From Nostoc sp. UHCC 0702 (GTDB taxonomy: Bacteria; Cyanobacteriota; Cyanobacteriia; Cyanobacteriales; Nostocaceae), in contig CP071065.1 in the NCBI GenBank assembly GCA_017164015.1, positions 5,904,091-5,968,090 of the forward strand: a stretch of 64,000 bases of DNA, read 5' to 3'. Shown here piece by piece: positions 24,689 through 33,332 of the stretch (positions are counted from its first letter, which is position 1; every line of letters starts with the position of its first letter). The notes beneath the pieces are model-generated. The model worked only from the letters and a program-made list of their open reading frames with translations, searched no databases and was not told the origin of the DNA. The translations under genes were made by a program, and so were the position numbers.

Positions 24689-25192
24689 ATGGTCAAGATT
24701 GATCTCAGTCCCTCCAACGTAACCTTCCTTGTTTTGTGCTGTTTATTTATCTGGGAGGTCGAATTGCAGAGAAGGTGTGACCGAAATCGGAAACGTTCAA
24801 AACGACGGGCTATTTACTGCCCAATTCATGGCTGCTATTTAGATAGTGTTAGTCAGAAATATCAGATATTTGCTGATCAACCAGGTCAGTTACAGGAACG
24901 GGGGATGAGTCGGCGGAATGCATTAATGCTAGTAGCAAACAAAACTGCTGTTCCTATCGATGGTGAGTGGGTAGAAGCTTTTTGGTGTGAACACTGTCAG
25001 CAAAAGAATTGGTATCACGTCCGTAAATCCGATGGACGTACCTATAAACTTTCGTTAGCACCACAACAGCTTTGGCAGCAGGTGACAGGGGTGATTGATC
25101 CTCAAGGCAACCCTTCTGTAGGTGAGTTTACTCGCAGACATGCCAAGCTCGTTGGCTTTCAGGGGATGAAAGATTTCCAGTTTGTAGTTTAA
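24689..25192 (+). CDS. uncharacterised membrane-anchored zinc-ribbon protein
   Basis: A 167-residue protein with an N-terminal hydrophobic segment (VTFLVLCCLFIWEV, about residues 10-23) followed by a very basic stretch (RRCDRNRKRSKRRA), so probably anchored with the body in the cytoplasm. Cys43 and His46 (CPIHGCYLDS) and a CEHC pair near residue 110 form a likely zinc ribbon. The C-terminal half contains QVTGVIDPQGNPSVGEFTRRHAKLVGF. It lies 35 bases before the ABC exporter permease and would be cotranscribed with it. The ATG at 24689, with agga upstream, is preferred to the TTG before it. Function is unknown. Confidence 0.65.
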   Translation: MVKIDLSPSNVTFLVLCCLFIWEVELQRRCDRNRKRSKRRAIYCPIHGCYLDSVSQKYQIFADQPGQLQERGMSRRNALMLVANKTAVPIDGEWVEAFWCEHCQQKNWYHVRKSDGRTYKLSLAPQQLWQQVTGVIDPQGNPSVGEFTRRHAKLVGFQGMKDFQFVV

Positions 25193-25226
25193 GAGTTAAA
25201 CACAATAGTCTTCAACTAGTTGTAGT

Positions 25227-26066
25227 ATGAAAAGTCAAGGTATGCCATCTGAGCAGACGTTGGTAATTGAAGCTGGGCGAAGTGAGCGCCAGTATTGGCA
25301 AGACCTCTGGCGCTATCGGGAGCTGTTCTATTTTCTAGCTTGGCGTGACATTCTTGTACGCTACAAGCAAACGGCGATTGGCATAGCTTGGGCGCTGATC
25401 CGACCATTTTTGACAATGGTAGTTTTCACCGTAGTGTTTGGAAAATTAGCAAAATTACCTTCACCAGTACCTTATCCAATTCTCGTATTTGCTGCCATGC
25501 TCCCCTGGCAGTTTTTTTCTAGTGCCCTAGGTGAGTGCAGTAGCAGTCTAATTAGTAATGCTAATCTAATCTCCAAAGTCTATTTCCCGCGTCTAATTGT
25601 ACCGATCAGTGCTGTAATTGTCAGCTTTGTAGATTTCATGATTTCTGGCATCATTCTGCTGGGTTTAATGGCTTGGTATAACTTTGTTCCCGATTGGCGA
25701 ATACTGACATTGCCGTTGTTTATTGGTATCGCTTTTGCCGCTTCAATGGGAGTTGGTCTGTGGCTGGCAGCGTTAAATGTGGAGTACCGTGACTTTCGTT
25801 ACATTGTACCATTTATTATGCAGTTTGGATTGTACATATCACCAGTAGGCTTTAGTAGCAGTGTTGTGCCAGAACAGTGGCGTTTGCTTTATTCTGTGAA
25901 TCCAATGGTAGGCGTCATTGATGGGTTTCGCTGGGCTATTCTAGGTGGGGATGCAACAATTTACTGGCCGGGATTCACAATATCTTTGGCTTTAGTGATA
26001 CTTTTACTGGTAAGCGGGATATGGTATTTCCGCAAAATGGAACGGACTTTTGCTGACATAATTTAG
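25227..26066 (+). CDS. wzm: ABC-2 type polysaccharide export permease (Wzm-like)
   Basis: A 279-residue permease with six predicted membrane helices and the hallmark cytoplasmic N-terminus ending in RELFYFLAWRDILVRYKQTAIGIAWALIRPF. The MLPWQFFSSALGECSSSLISNANLISKVYFPRLIVPISAV block is typical of O-antigen and teichoic acid exporters, and the last helix ends before RKMERTFADII. Paired with the ATPase 15 bases downstream, it would export a lipid-linked glycan across the cytoplasmic membrane. Confidence 0.92.
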   Translation: MKSQGMPSEQTLVIEAGRSERQYWQDLWRYRELFYFLAWRDILVRYKQTAIGIAWALIRPFLTMVVFTVVFGKLAKLPSPVPYPILVFAAMLPWQFFSSALGECSSSLISNANLISKVYFPRLIVPISAVIVSFVDFMISGIILLGLMAWYNFVPDWRILTLPLFIGIAFAASMGVGLWLAALNVEYRDFRYIVPFIMQFGLYISPVGFSSSVVPEQWRLLYSVNPMVGVIDGFRWAILGGDATIYWPGFTISLALVILLLVSGIWYFRKMERTFADII

Positions 26067-26080
26067 GCTGGACTAGATAG

Positions 26081-27367
26081 ATGTCTAATAATGTAATTCG
26101 AGTAGAGAATCTCGCTAAAAAATATATCATTTCTCACCAGCAGGATAGTTCCACTAGTTATCGCTATAAAGCACTGCGAGATGTGATTGCTCATGGAGTT
26201 AAGTCCATAGGTCAGAAATTTATTCAAGCATCTGCTCAAAAAAACCGCAATCCATCCCGTGAAGAATTTTGGGCATTAAATGATGTTTCTTTTGATATTA
26301 AACAAGGCGAAGCCATTGGTATTATTGGACGTAATGGTGCTGGAAAATCGACACTATTAAAAATTTTAAGTCGAATTACTGAACCCACAAAAGGACAAGT
26401 TGTTATTAGAGGGCGGGTGGCAAGCTTACTAGAAGTAGGCACAGGATTTCACCCGGAACTAACCGGACGAGAGAATATATATCTCAACGGTTCTGTCCTG
26501 GGTATGAGTAGAGTTGAAATTAAGAAAAAGTTTGATGAAATTGTTGCCTTTGCCGAAGTCGAGAAATTTTTAGATACTCCGGTCAAGCGTTACTCTTCTG
26601 GAATGTATGTGCGCCTTGCTTTTGCTGTGGCAGCTCATTTAGAGCCAGAAATTTTAATAGTCGATGAAGTTTTAGCAGTGGGCGATTCAGCATTTCAAAA
26701 GAAATGCTTGGGAAAAATGGGGGATGTGTCCACCAAAGAAGGACGGACTGTCTTGTTCGTCAGTCACAGTATGCAAGCTATTGCCCAACTTACTAAGCGT
26801 TGCATACTGCTTTCTAAAGGTAACATTGAGTTTGATGGTAATACCGCTAAAGCTGTGCAGCTGTATATTGCCGGACAAAAAGCTTTTAATGAGCAACCTG
26901 CATTTTATCAAGCTCCTTTGAATAAAACTGGTAACTATGTAGCTTGGGCAAGGGTACATTCCTCTGAAACAGAAGGAATTCACTCTTGGGGACAACCCAT
27001 TACTTTCGAGTTTGCCCTACATATAACCAAACCCCATGAAAGTCTGTGGTTCTCTTTTCAAGTAGTGAACGAGCTTCGACAAGCTATGTGTATTTTCTGG
27101 TTTTACGAACCAGAAGCACCGTTTCGACGAGAAGCAGGAACTTTTATTCTGCGATGTGAGATTCCTAAATTTAGGCTCTACATGGGTTCGTACAGCTTAA
27201 CAACATGGTTTTCTGAGCGCCGCAGCAGTACTCTGCTAGAAAATCTCACGGAAATTTGCCCGTTTGAGGTCACGATGCACAATTTTGAGCGTCAAGAGTA
27301 TGAATGGCAAGCTGATGAGTGTATTTACTTAGAAGATGCTGTTTGGAAAACTGTTGAAAAGTATTAA
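26081..27367 (+). CDS. wzt: ABC polysaccharide export ATPase with carbohydrate-binding C-terminus (Wzt-like)
   Basis: A 428-residue ATPase. Walker A GIIGRNGAGKSTLLKIL lies near residues 80-96, the signature YSSGMYVRLAF near 168-178 and Walker B ILIVDEVLAVGD near 191-202. The N-terminal LAKKYIISH...HGVKSIGQKF insertion is typical of the O-antigen subclass. Residues from about 260 on form a beta-rich extension matching Wzt C-terminal domains, which in known systems recognise the end-modified glycan. That implies a terminal modification on this polymer, so the methyltransferases in the locus are candidates for making it. Confidence 0.9.
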   Translation: MSNNVIRVENLAKKYIISHQQDSSTSYRYKALRDVIAHGVKSIGQKFIQASAQKNRNPSREEFWALNDVSFDIKQGEAIGIIGRNGAGKSTLLKILSRITEPTKGQVVIRGRVASLLEVGTGFHPELTGRENIYLNGSVLGMSRVEIKKKFDEIVAFAEVEKFLDTPVKRYSSGMYVRLAFAVAAHLEPEILIVDEVLAVGDSAFQKKCLGKMGDVSTKEGRTVLFVSHSMQAIAQLTKRCILLSKGNIEFDGNTAKAVQLYIAGQKAFNEQPAFYQAPLNKTGNYVAWARVHSSETEGIHSWGQPITFEFALHITKPHESLWFSFQVVNELRQAMCIFWFYEPEAPFRREAGTFILRCEIPKFRLYMGSYSLTTWFSERRSSTLLENLTEICPFEVTMHNFERQEYEWQADECIYLEDAVWKTVEKY

Positions 27368-27397
27368 TTTAGGTTTAGTTAAATAGGCAGATCAGTA

Positions 27398-27910
27398 ATG
27401 GCAGTAAATGATGATGTCAAGTTGGGTAACAACGTCAAAATTTTTCATCCTCATCTCGTGAACCTCTATGGTTGCGTTATTGGTGATGACACGAAAATTG
27501 GTACTTTTGTCGAGCTTCAGAAAAATGTCATTGTAGGTAGTCGATGTAAAATTTCATCACACAGCTTCCTCTGTGAAGGCGTTATCCTTGAAGATGAAGT
27601 GTTTATTGGTCATGGAGTTATGTTCACCAATGACCTTTATCCGCGTGCGGCCAATGAAGATGGTAGTTTGAAAACAGAAGATGACTGGTATGCAGTCAAG
27701 ACTCTAGTAAAGCGCTGTGCATCTATTGGTAGTAACGCTACCATCTGTCCCGGGGTAACTATAGGAGAAAAAGCCATAATTGGGGCTGGGGCAGTAGTGA
27801 CTCGTGATGTTCCTGACTATGCAATTGTAGCGGGAGTGCCAGCTCGAATCATCGGTGATGTCCGCGATCGCTGCCAAAACTCACAAATGACAGCTAGTAT
27901 TTTGAGCTAA
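27398..27910 (+). CDS. left-handed beta-helix N-acetyltransferase (WbpD/WlbB-like)
   Basis: A 170-residue hexapeptide-repeat acyltransferase. Repeats run from VKLGNNVKIFHPHLVNLYGCVIGDDTKIG to ATICPGVTIGEKAIIGAGAVVTRDVPDYAIVAGVPARI. A loop with IGHGVMFTNDLYPRA provides the likely catalytic His. Its closest recognisable relatives acetylate the 3-amino group of UDP-linked 3-amino-sugar acids (WbpD/WlbB). The downstream oxidoreductase and aminotransferase (29187 and 30221) are the other two steps of that known pathway, which supports the assignment. A serine or other sugar acetyltransferase is a weaker alternative. Confidence 0.75.
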   Translation: MAVNDDVKLGNNVKIFHPHLVNLYGCVIGDDTKIGTFVELQKNVIVGSRCKISSHSFLCEGVILEDEVFIGHGVMFTNDLYPRAANEDGSLKTEDDWYAVKTLVKRCASIGSNATICPGVTIGEKAIIGAGAVVTRDVPDYAIVAGVPARIIGDVRDRCQNSQMTASILS

Positions 27911-28031
27911 TATCAATTATGTGTAAACTTGAGATAAATCAACGCTAGTAGGAATCCAGATAGTAAGGTGATTTCAGACTGTAAATTGCACTATTTTAAT
28001 CTGTTATAAAAATTCACCGCCCTTGATTATG

Positions 28032-28058
28032 AATCTCAGCATATATATTGCTGAGATT
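28032..28058. terminator. hairpin upstream of the PEP-CTERM gene
   Basis: Perfect 10-bp arms aatctcagca / tgctgagatt with a 7-base AT loop. A clear T tract is missing, so it may be an attenuator or a weak terminator of the acetyltransferase transcript. Confidence 0.4.
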
Positions 28059-28157
28059 TCTTATTCAAATCATTACGTAAGTAGTAATATTTACGCATGT
28101 ATAAAAAAATTTTTTTTGGTATTCTGTAATCAGTCAGTTATTAAACTACTTTTTGCA

Positions 28158-28781
28158 ATGATTACCAAATCAGGCTTATCCTACCAGAAATTTGTTAATT
28201 CCAAACTAGCATGTTGTCTAGCTTCTGTTGTGAGCGTTGCTAGTATTTTGGTTAGTTTGGCTCCATCGCAAGCAGCTCAAGTTAAATACACAAGTCAAGG
28301 TAATGTTAGTGCTATTGAAGGCTTAGTCATAGATGATATAACTTATGATGTTACTTTCAAGTATGATACTTTTGCTAACTTGTTTGGTCATGTGAACAGC
28401 CCTAATTTTAATTCACCAACCTTTTGGAACAATTCCCAGAAAGCTAAAAATGTTGTAGATAGCATTCTCGCCATATTTGATAGTCAACAAACAACTCCCA
28501 CGCAATTAAATAATATTTCATACATGCTGATTCCATATGATGGTGTAGTTGCTAGCAATTCGTCAATATACATTGGGAATAAAATAGTTAACTATATTAC
28601 ATATTGGTCTGATTTTAGAGGAAATAGCAAAGACATTGAACTCTTAAATTATCAAAAAGCTAATTATGCTATATTTACCAGGAAATCCCAAATTCCCGAA
28701 CCAAGTTCAGCAGTCATAATAGCACTGGTATCTCTATTAGGAATCAAAAATTTTAAAAGAAACTCATTAAAATATAGGTAA
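28158..28781 (+). CDS. PEP-CTERM sorted surface protein
   Basis: A 207-residue exported protein. The chosen ATG exposes a signal peptide (KLACCLASVVSVASILVSLAPSQAAQ). The mature part is Asn/Ser-rich and beta-prone. The last 30 residues are a textbook PEP-CTERM tripartite tag: IPEPSS, a hydrophobic helix (AVIIALVSLLGI) and a basic end (KNFKRNSLKYR). The family is processed by an exosortase and is characteristically tied to exopolysaccharide genes; no exosortase is in this window. It interrupts the run of sugar genes and has its own hairpins on both sides. An in-frame upstream start at 28023 would bury the signal peptide and is rejected. Confidence 0.8.
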   Translation: MITKSGLSYQKFVNSKLACCLASVVSVASILVSLAPSQAAQVKYTSQGNVSAIEGLVIDDITYDVTFKYDTFANLFGHVNSPNFNSPTFWNNSQKAKNVVDSILAIFDSQQTTPTQLNNISYMLIPYDGVVASNSSIYIGNKIVNYITYWSDFRGNSKDIELLNYQKANYAIFTRKSQIPEPSSAVIIALVSLLGIKNFKRNSLKYR

Positions 28782-29084
28782 AATTTCCAGAGACGTGCTG
28801 TTACAAAGAATCAAAGAAACTAGACAAAAAGTATAAAAGTGTAGTTGATGATTCCTAAATTACTCCATTTTTTTGTCAAGGAATGATATAATTAATTTTG
28901 AGATTTTAGGTTGTGCAATTTTTGCACCTACCTTGAAAAAAAATCAATTTTTCCTGCTATAGATTAAACAAAGCAGATCAAATCATTCCTTTAAATATGT
29001 GCTGTATGATATTCCTTCTAACAGTTCCCTACTAATGTGGAAATGTTGAGGGAATATTATCATATCGTTGCAAACTCAAAATGA

Positions 29085-29106
29085 CTGCTAATAGCAGCTT
29101 TTTTTA
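29085..29106 (+). terminator. short terminator-like hairpin
   Basis: A ctgct-aat-agcag stem followed by seven T lies 80 bases before the sugar-oxidoreductase gene. The stem is short, so efficiency is doubtful. The remainder of the 400-base gap holds a small gtgcaa...ttgcac dyad near 28912 and no gene. Confidence 0.4.
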
Positions 29107-29186
29107 TGCTAAATCGCAGCCAAGTTGCGAGCAATCAAGTAGTGTTTGCTAGTTAGTTGAAAATAGATTCAGATTAGTTAAAAGCA

Positions 29187-30224
29187 ATGGGAAACAATAT
29201 TAATATCGGTGTCATTGGCTATGGTTACTGGGGCCCTAACCTAGTGCGGAATTTTGCTGAAATTCCAAATGCCCAAGTGACAAAAGTCAGTGATTTTAAA
29301 CCAGAACTTTTGGCAAAAGCCCAAGTTCGTTATCCCAGCATCCAAGTGACCACAGACTGTCGAGACATATTTACAGACCCTAAAATTGATGCTGTGGTGA
29401 TTGCCACACCAGTTTCAACTCACTTCGACTTGGCTTTGGCAGCATTGCAGGCTGGTAAGCATGTACTAGTAGAGAAACCAATGACAGCCTCCTCTGAACA
29501 GGCAAAGCGGCTGATTGAAGAGGCAGAAAAACGCAACTTGGTGCTAATGGTGGATCACACCTTTGTCTACACAGGTGCTGTACGCAAAATGCACGAGTTG
29601 ATCACCAGCAATCAACTAGGAGATATTTACTACTACGATTCTGTACGTGTCAACTTGGGACTTTTTCAGCATGATGTCAATGTCATCTGGGACTTAGCGG
29701 TTCATGACCTCTCAATCATGAATTATCTATTGCCATCCCAGCCTTATGCTGTCTCCGCTACAGGGATCAGCCACGTTCCAGGAGAACCAGAAAATATTGC
29801 CTACTTAACGTTATTTTTTGAAAGCAACTTGATTGCTCATATCCATGTCAACTGGTTAGCACCAGTGAAAGTCCGCCGTACACTGATTGGTGGTAGTCAA
29901 CGGATGATTGTTTACGATGACTTGGAACCTAGCGAAAAAGTCAAGATTTACGACAAGGGAATCACCGTCAATGGTAATTCGGAAAGCGTGTACCAGATGC
30001 TGATTGGCTACCGCACAGGCGATATGTGGTCTCCTCAATTAGATATGACGGAAGCACTACGGACAGAAGGGTTACACTTCATTCGTTGCATCGAACAAGG
30101 CTCTCGTCCCATTACCGATGGAGAAGCAGGACTGCGGATAGTCAGGATTCTTGAGGCTGCTACCCAGTCCATTAAGCAGCGTGGTCAATTGGTTGAACTG
30201 AATTTAGCAGAGGTAGCAGTATGA
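29187..30224 (+). CDS. Gfo/Idh/MocA oxidoreductase (WbpB/WlbA-like nucleotide-sugar dehydrogenase)
   Basis: A 345-residue NAD(P)-dependent dehydrogenase. The Rossmann start is GVIGYGYWGPNLVRNF. The conserved EKP motif appears as HVLVEKPMTASSEQAKRLIEEA, and NVIWDLAVHDLSIMNYLL provides the candidate catalytic Asp/His. The family member that oxidises the 3-position of UDP-GlcNAc uronic acid (WbpB/WlbA) shares this layout and lies next to an aminotransferase and an acetyltransferase, as here. It is the first gene of a six-gene overlapping unit, with its stop overlapping the next start (ATGA). It supplies a 3-keto sugar, on present evidence by inference. Confidence 0.85.
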   Translation: MGNNINIGVIGYGYWGPNLVRNFAEIPNAQVTKVSDFKPELLAKAQVRYPSIQVTTDCRDIFTDPKIDAVVIATPVSTHFDLALAALQAGKHVLVEKPMTASSEQAKRLIEEAEKRNLVLMVDHTFVYTGAVRKMHELITSNQLGDIYYYDSVRVNLGLFQHDVNVIWDLAVHDLSIMNYLLPSQPYAVSATGISHVPGEPENIAYLTLFFESNLIAHIHVNWLAPVKVRRTLIGGSQRMIVYDDLEPSEKVKIYDKGITVNGNSESVYQMLIGYRTGDMWSPQLDMTEALRTEGLHFIRCIEQGSRPITDGEAGLRIVRILEAATQSIKQRGQLVELNLAEVAV

Positions 30225-31330
30225 TTCCATTTTTAGACTTGAAAACTCAATACTTAAATATTAAAGACGAAATTGATACCGCTGTATTGAAAGTACTAGA
30301 GAGTACCCAATTCATCTTAGGGAGTGAGGTTACAGCCTTAGAAGAAGAGTTTGCCCAATACTGTGATGCTGATTATGGCATTGCTGTGAATACAGGTACG
30401 AGCGCCCTTCACTTAGCACTACTAGCAGCTGGCATTGGTGCTGGTGATCAAGTAATTACCGTACCTTTCACCTTTGTGGCTACCGTAGCAGCAATCTGTT
30501 ATACAGGCGCTACGCCCGTCTTTGTAGATATTGACCCTGTTTCATACACCATAGATGTTACCCAAATTGAAAAAGCCATAACCGATCGCACAAAAGCGAT
30601 TTTGCCTGTGCATTTGTACGGTCAACCAGCGAATATGGAGCCAATTTTGGAAATTGCTCGGCGTTATGGATTGACTGTAATAGAAGATGCAGCACAAGCT
30701 CATGGTGCTGAGTACAAAGGGCAACGCGTAGGTAGTATCGGTGATATTGGATGTTTTAGTTTTTACCCAGGAAAAAACCTAGGAGCCTATGGTGAAGGAG
30801 GGATGATAGTCACCAACAATCCTGAATATACCCGTACCATGCGGATGCTGCGCGACTGGGGACAAGAACGCAAATATCACCATGTCCTTAAAGGGTACAA
30901 TTATCGCATGGATGGTATACAGGGAGCAATATTGCGAGTGAAACTGCGCTACTTAGAGGCATGGACAGAGGGACGCATCGCAAATGCCAAGCAGTATGAT
31001 GAGCTATTGGCGGATTCTGGGTTAGTAACTCCCACGCTCATGCCTTATAGCCGCCACGTTTACCATGTATACGTGGTGCGATCGCTCCAACGAGATGAAT
31101 TGCAGCAAAAGCTCAATGAGCAAGGTATCCAAACAGGTATTCATTATCCGATTCCTGTACACTTGCTAGAAGCTTACCAAGACTTGGGATATCAAGCTGG
31201 AGATTTCCCCCACGCAGAAAAAGCTGCTAGTGAAGTACTTTCACTACCCATGTATGCCGAACTCTCACCCGCACAAATTAATACTGTTGCTCAAACTCTG
31301 CAAAGCCTTCTTCAGGGAGTGACTGTTTAA
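30221..31330 (+). CDS. DegT/DnrJ/EryC1/StrS aminotransferase (WbpE/WlbC-like)
   Basis: A 369-residue PLP-dependent sugar aminotransferase. It opens MIPFLDLKTQY and has the VNTGTSALHLALLAAGI cofactor phosphate site, VIEDAAQAHGA and the Lys-containing FYPGKNLGAYGEGGMI (Lys about residue 186). The closing IQTGIHYPIPVHL is typical of 3-amino-forming enzymes in the WbpE/QdtB group. With the preceding dehydrogenase it would convert a 3-keto nucleotide sugar to a 3-amino sugar, and the acetyltransferase at 27398 could complete a 3-acetamido product. Its stop overlaps the next start by one base (TAATG). Confidence 0.88.
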   Translation: MIPFLDLKTQYLNIKDEIDTAVLKVLESTQFILGSEVTALEEEFAQYCDADYGIAVNTGTSALHLALLAAGIGAGDQVITVPFTFVATVAAICYTGATPVFVDIDPVSYTIDVTQIEKAITDRTKAILPVHLYGQPANMEPILEIARRYGLTVIEDAAQAHGAEYKGQRVGSIGDIGCFSFYPGKNLGAYGEGGMIVTNNPEYTRTMRMLRDWGQERKYHHVLKGYNYRMDGIQGAILRVKLRYLEAWTEGRIANAKQYDELLADSGLVTPTLMPYSRHVYHVYVVRSLQRDELQQKLNEQGIQTGIHYPIPVHLLEAYQDLGYQAGDFPHAEKAASEVLSLPMYAELSPAQINTVAQTLQSLLQGVTV

Positions 31331-32337
31331 TGTACGATTCCCGTCCTGGTTTAAACTCCCAACGCCTCGTCAGGCTAATGCAGCAGGCCATTGAGCGGTG
31401 CGATCTGCAACTCGATAACTTAACAGTGCTGACAGAAGCAGCCACAGGAGCCTATGCAGTCACGCCTGTAATTGCAGCGATCGCTGGTGCAAAAAAGGTG
31501 TTTGCCATCGCTCGCAGTAGTCGTTACGGCACCCTAGAACAAGTTCAAGCCCAAACACTGGAACTAGCCGAACTCGCAGGGGTAAGCGATCGCCTGGAAT
31601 TTCTCACCCAGAAAACCGCAGATATTATTGCCCAAGCTGATATTATCACAAATAGTGGACATGTCCGTCCCATTAATGCAGAAATGATTGCTCAGATGCA
31701 GCCCACAGCAGTCATTGGCTTAATGTACGAAGCATGGGAGTTTAGACCAGAGGATGTGGATCTCATAGTCTGTAGGCAGCGCCATATCAAAGTCGCAGGT
31801 GTAAATGAACGGCATCCTAGTGTGGATGTATTTTCCTTTTTGGGAATCATGGCAGCCAAGCTCTTACTAGATGCAGGAGTTGCCGTTTATACAAGCAATA
31901 TTTTATTGCTGTGTGATAACCCTTTTAGTTCATTTATTGAACGTGGTTTAGTAAATGCTGGTGCTAATGTAGATACTGTTGACAGTATCGCCGCAGCACC
32001 CATTGACAAAACATATGATGCGCTTTTGGTGGCTTTACAGCCCCGCCCAGAGCCAGTATTATCTACTATAGATGCCGCTGCGATCGCCAAGTATTGGCCA
32101 GGAGCATTGGTAGCTCAGTACTGGGGAGACATCGAGCGCTCAGCCTTCGTATCCCATAACATACCACTATGTCCAGAAGTAGAGCCGAAACCGGGGCATA
32201 TGGGTATTTTACCCTCAGCAGTAGGCCCAGAACCGATTATCCGACTGCAAACAGGAGGGCTGAAAGCGGCAGAAGTGATTTGGCGACAATCTTTACAGTC
32301 CGATAACTCAGGTATGGAATTTGTGCAAATGCTGTGA
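31330..32337 (+). CDS. unrecognised Rossmann-type protein in a sugar-modification operon
   Basis: A 335-residue soluble protein with two alpha/beta halves. The first contains AVTPVIAAIAGAKKVFAIARSSRYG (about residues 45-69, a dinucleotide-binding-like beta-alpha-beta), then ADIITNSGHVRPINAEMI, a pattern seen in NAD-dependent dehydrogenases of the Ald/2-hydroxyacid type. The second has VAVYTSNILLLCDNPFSSFIERGLVNAG and YDALLVALQPRP. The ending GPEPIIRLQTGGLKAAEVIW looks like an active-site or domain-closing helix. I cannot name the family. Start-to-stop overlap with an aminotransferase before and 14 bases to a formyltransferase after argue for a dedicated step in the same sugar pathway. Confidence 0.7.
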   Translation: MYDSRPGLNSQRLVRLMQQAIERCDLQLDNLTVLTEAATGAYAVTPVIAAIAGAKKVFAIARSSRYGTLEQVQAQTLELAELAGVSDRLEFLTQKTADIIAQADIITNSGHVRPINAEMIAQMQPTAVIGLMYEAWEFRPEDVDLIVCRQRHIKVAGVNERHPSVDVFSFLGIMAAKLLLDAGVAVYTSNILLLCDNPFSSFIERGLVNAGANVDTVDSIAAAPIDKTYDALLVALQPRPEPVLSTIDAAAIAKYWPGALVAQYWGDIERSAFVSHNIPLCPEVEPKPGHMGILPSAVGPEPIIRLQTGGLKAAEVIWRQSLQSDNSGMEFVQML

Positions 32338-32351
32338 ATGTTAGGTGGTGA

Positions 32352-33332
32352 ATGGTTAATGTACTTTTAATCGGTATCGGTACCACTACCTTCAGCGCAC
32401 TCAAATCTTTGCTATCAGAGTGCAACGTGCAAGGGGTAGTGAGAAATGTAGACACTGAATCTGATTCAGATGATCCCGTTGTCAGTCTAGCTGAACAAGC
32501 GGGTATTCCCATATTTTCAGATACTTCTCAAAAACAAATTAAATCGCTCATATTACAATTGCAACCGGATTGCGTGGTAGTTTCTTCTTATAACCAAATA
32601 CTACCACCGGAACTGATTGAACTGTCTACATTTATCAATGTTCATTATTCACCATTACCTCATTATCGCGGTCGAGCCAATGTCAATTGGGCAATTATTA
32701 ATGATGAACCTTGGGCAGCAATAACTATTCATAAAATATCGGCTGGTCTGGATGAGGGAAATATTTTATTTCAACAGTTAATTCCCATTGGGTTTAATGA
32801 TAATGTAGGCGAGATATATGAAAAGTTAAATCAAATTCAGGAGGAACATTTAAAAGACACAGTTATCAAGACCTTTAATGGTTATGCAGGCGTACCACAA
32901 AATAGTGCTGAAGCTACTTATTGTTGTACTCGCCTTCCTGAAGATGGTGAAATTAATTGGTCAGCTGACACTAGAACTATAGATTGTTTAATTCGGGCTT
33001 TAGTGTCTCCTTTTCCTGGCGCTTATACTTACTTTGAAGGGAAAAAGTTGCTGGTGTGGCAAGCCAAGCCTGTAGATAATCCGCCCTTATATGTGGGGCG
33101 TATCCCCGGCCGAGTGATTGGCAGATCCAAAACAGCAGGTTTTGTCGATGTGCTGACAGGTGACGGCGTACTGAGAATTTGGGAAGTGCAATTTCCAGGG
33201 GAAGAAAAAACAGCAGCAGCAAATATAATAAAATCTGTAAAAAGTACCTTGGGTTTAAGTAAATCTGATTTACTAAATCGTATTCAAATTCTAGAAGAAC
33301 AACTTATAAAACTCCAAGAAAATGCAAAATAG
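32352..33332 (+). CDS. nucleotide-sugar N-formyltransferase (Fmt fold)
   Basis: A 326-residue formyltransferase. The catalytic triad of the family is present: Asn and His in FINVHYSPLPHYRG (about residues 96 and 98) and Asp in SAGLDEGNILF (about 133). The C-terminal OB-like domain follows (AYTYFEGKKLLVWQAKPV). A coiled coil ends the protein (LLNRIQILEEQLIKLQENAK). Sugar formyltransferases use 10-formyl-tetrahydrofolate to formylate an amino sugar. Location between two sugar aminotransferases, away from def or rRNA genes, makes it a sugar enzyme rather than the housekeeping Met-tRNA formyltransferase. It overlaps the next gene by 11 bases. Confidence 0.82.
   Translation: MVNVLLIGIGTTTFSALKSLLSECNVQGVVRNVDTESDSDDPVVSLAEQAGIPIFSDTSQKQIKSLILQLQPDCVVVSSYNQILPPELIELSTFINVHYSPLPHYRGRANVNWAIINDEPWAAITIHKISAGLDEGNILFQQLIPIGFNDNVGEIYEKLNQIQEEHLKDTVIKTFNGYAGVPQNSAEATYCCTRLPEDGEINWSADTRTIDCLIRALVSPFPGAYTYFEGKKLLVWQAKPVDNPPLYVGRIPGRVIGRSKTAGFVDVLTGDGVLRIWEVQFPGEEKTAAANIIKSVKSTLGLSKSDLLNRIQILEEQLIKLQENAK

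Noticed and set aside
28023..28157. N-terminal extension of the PEP-CTERM protein
   Set aside because: It would place 45 residues before the signal peptide and crosses the 28032-28058 hairpin. The internal ATG at 28158 gives a proper exported protein.
32352..33332. Housekeeping methionyl-tRNA formyltransferase (fmt)
   Set aside because: It lies between sugar genes with overlapping ends and lacks def or rRNA-processing neighbours; its length and sequence fit a sugar formyltransferase better.
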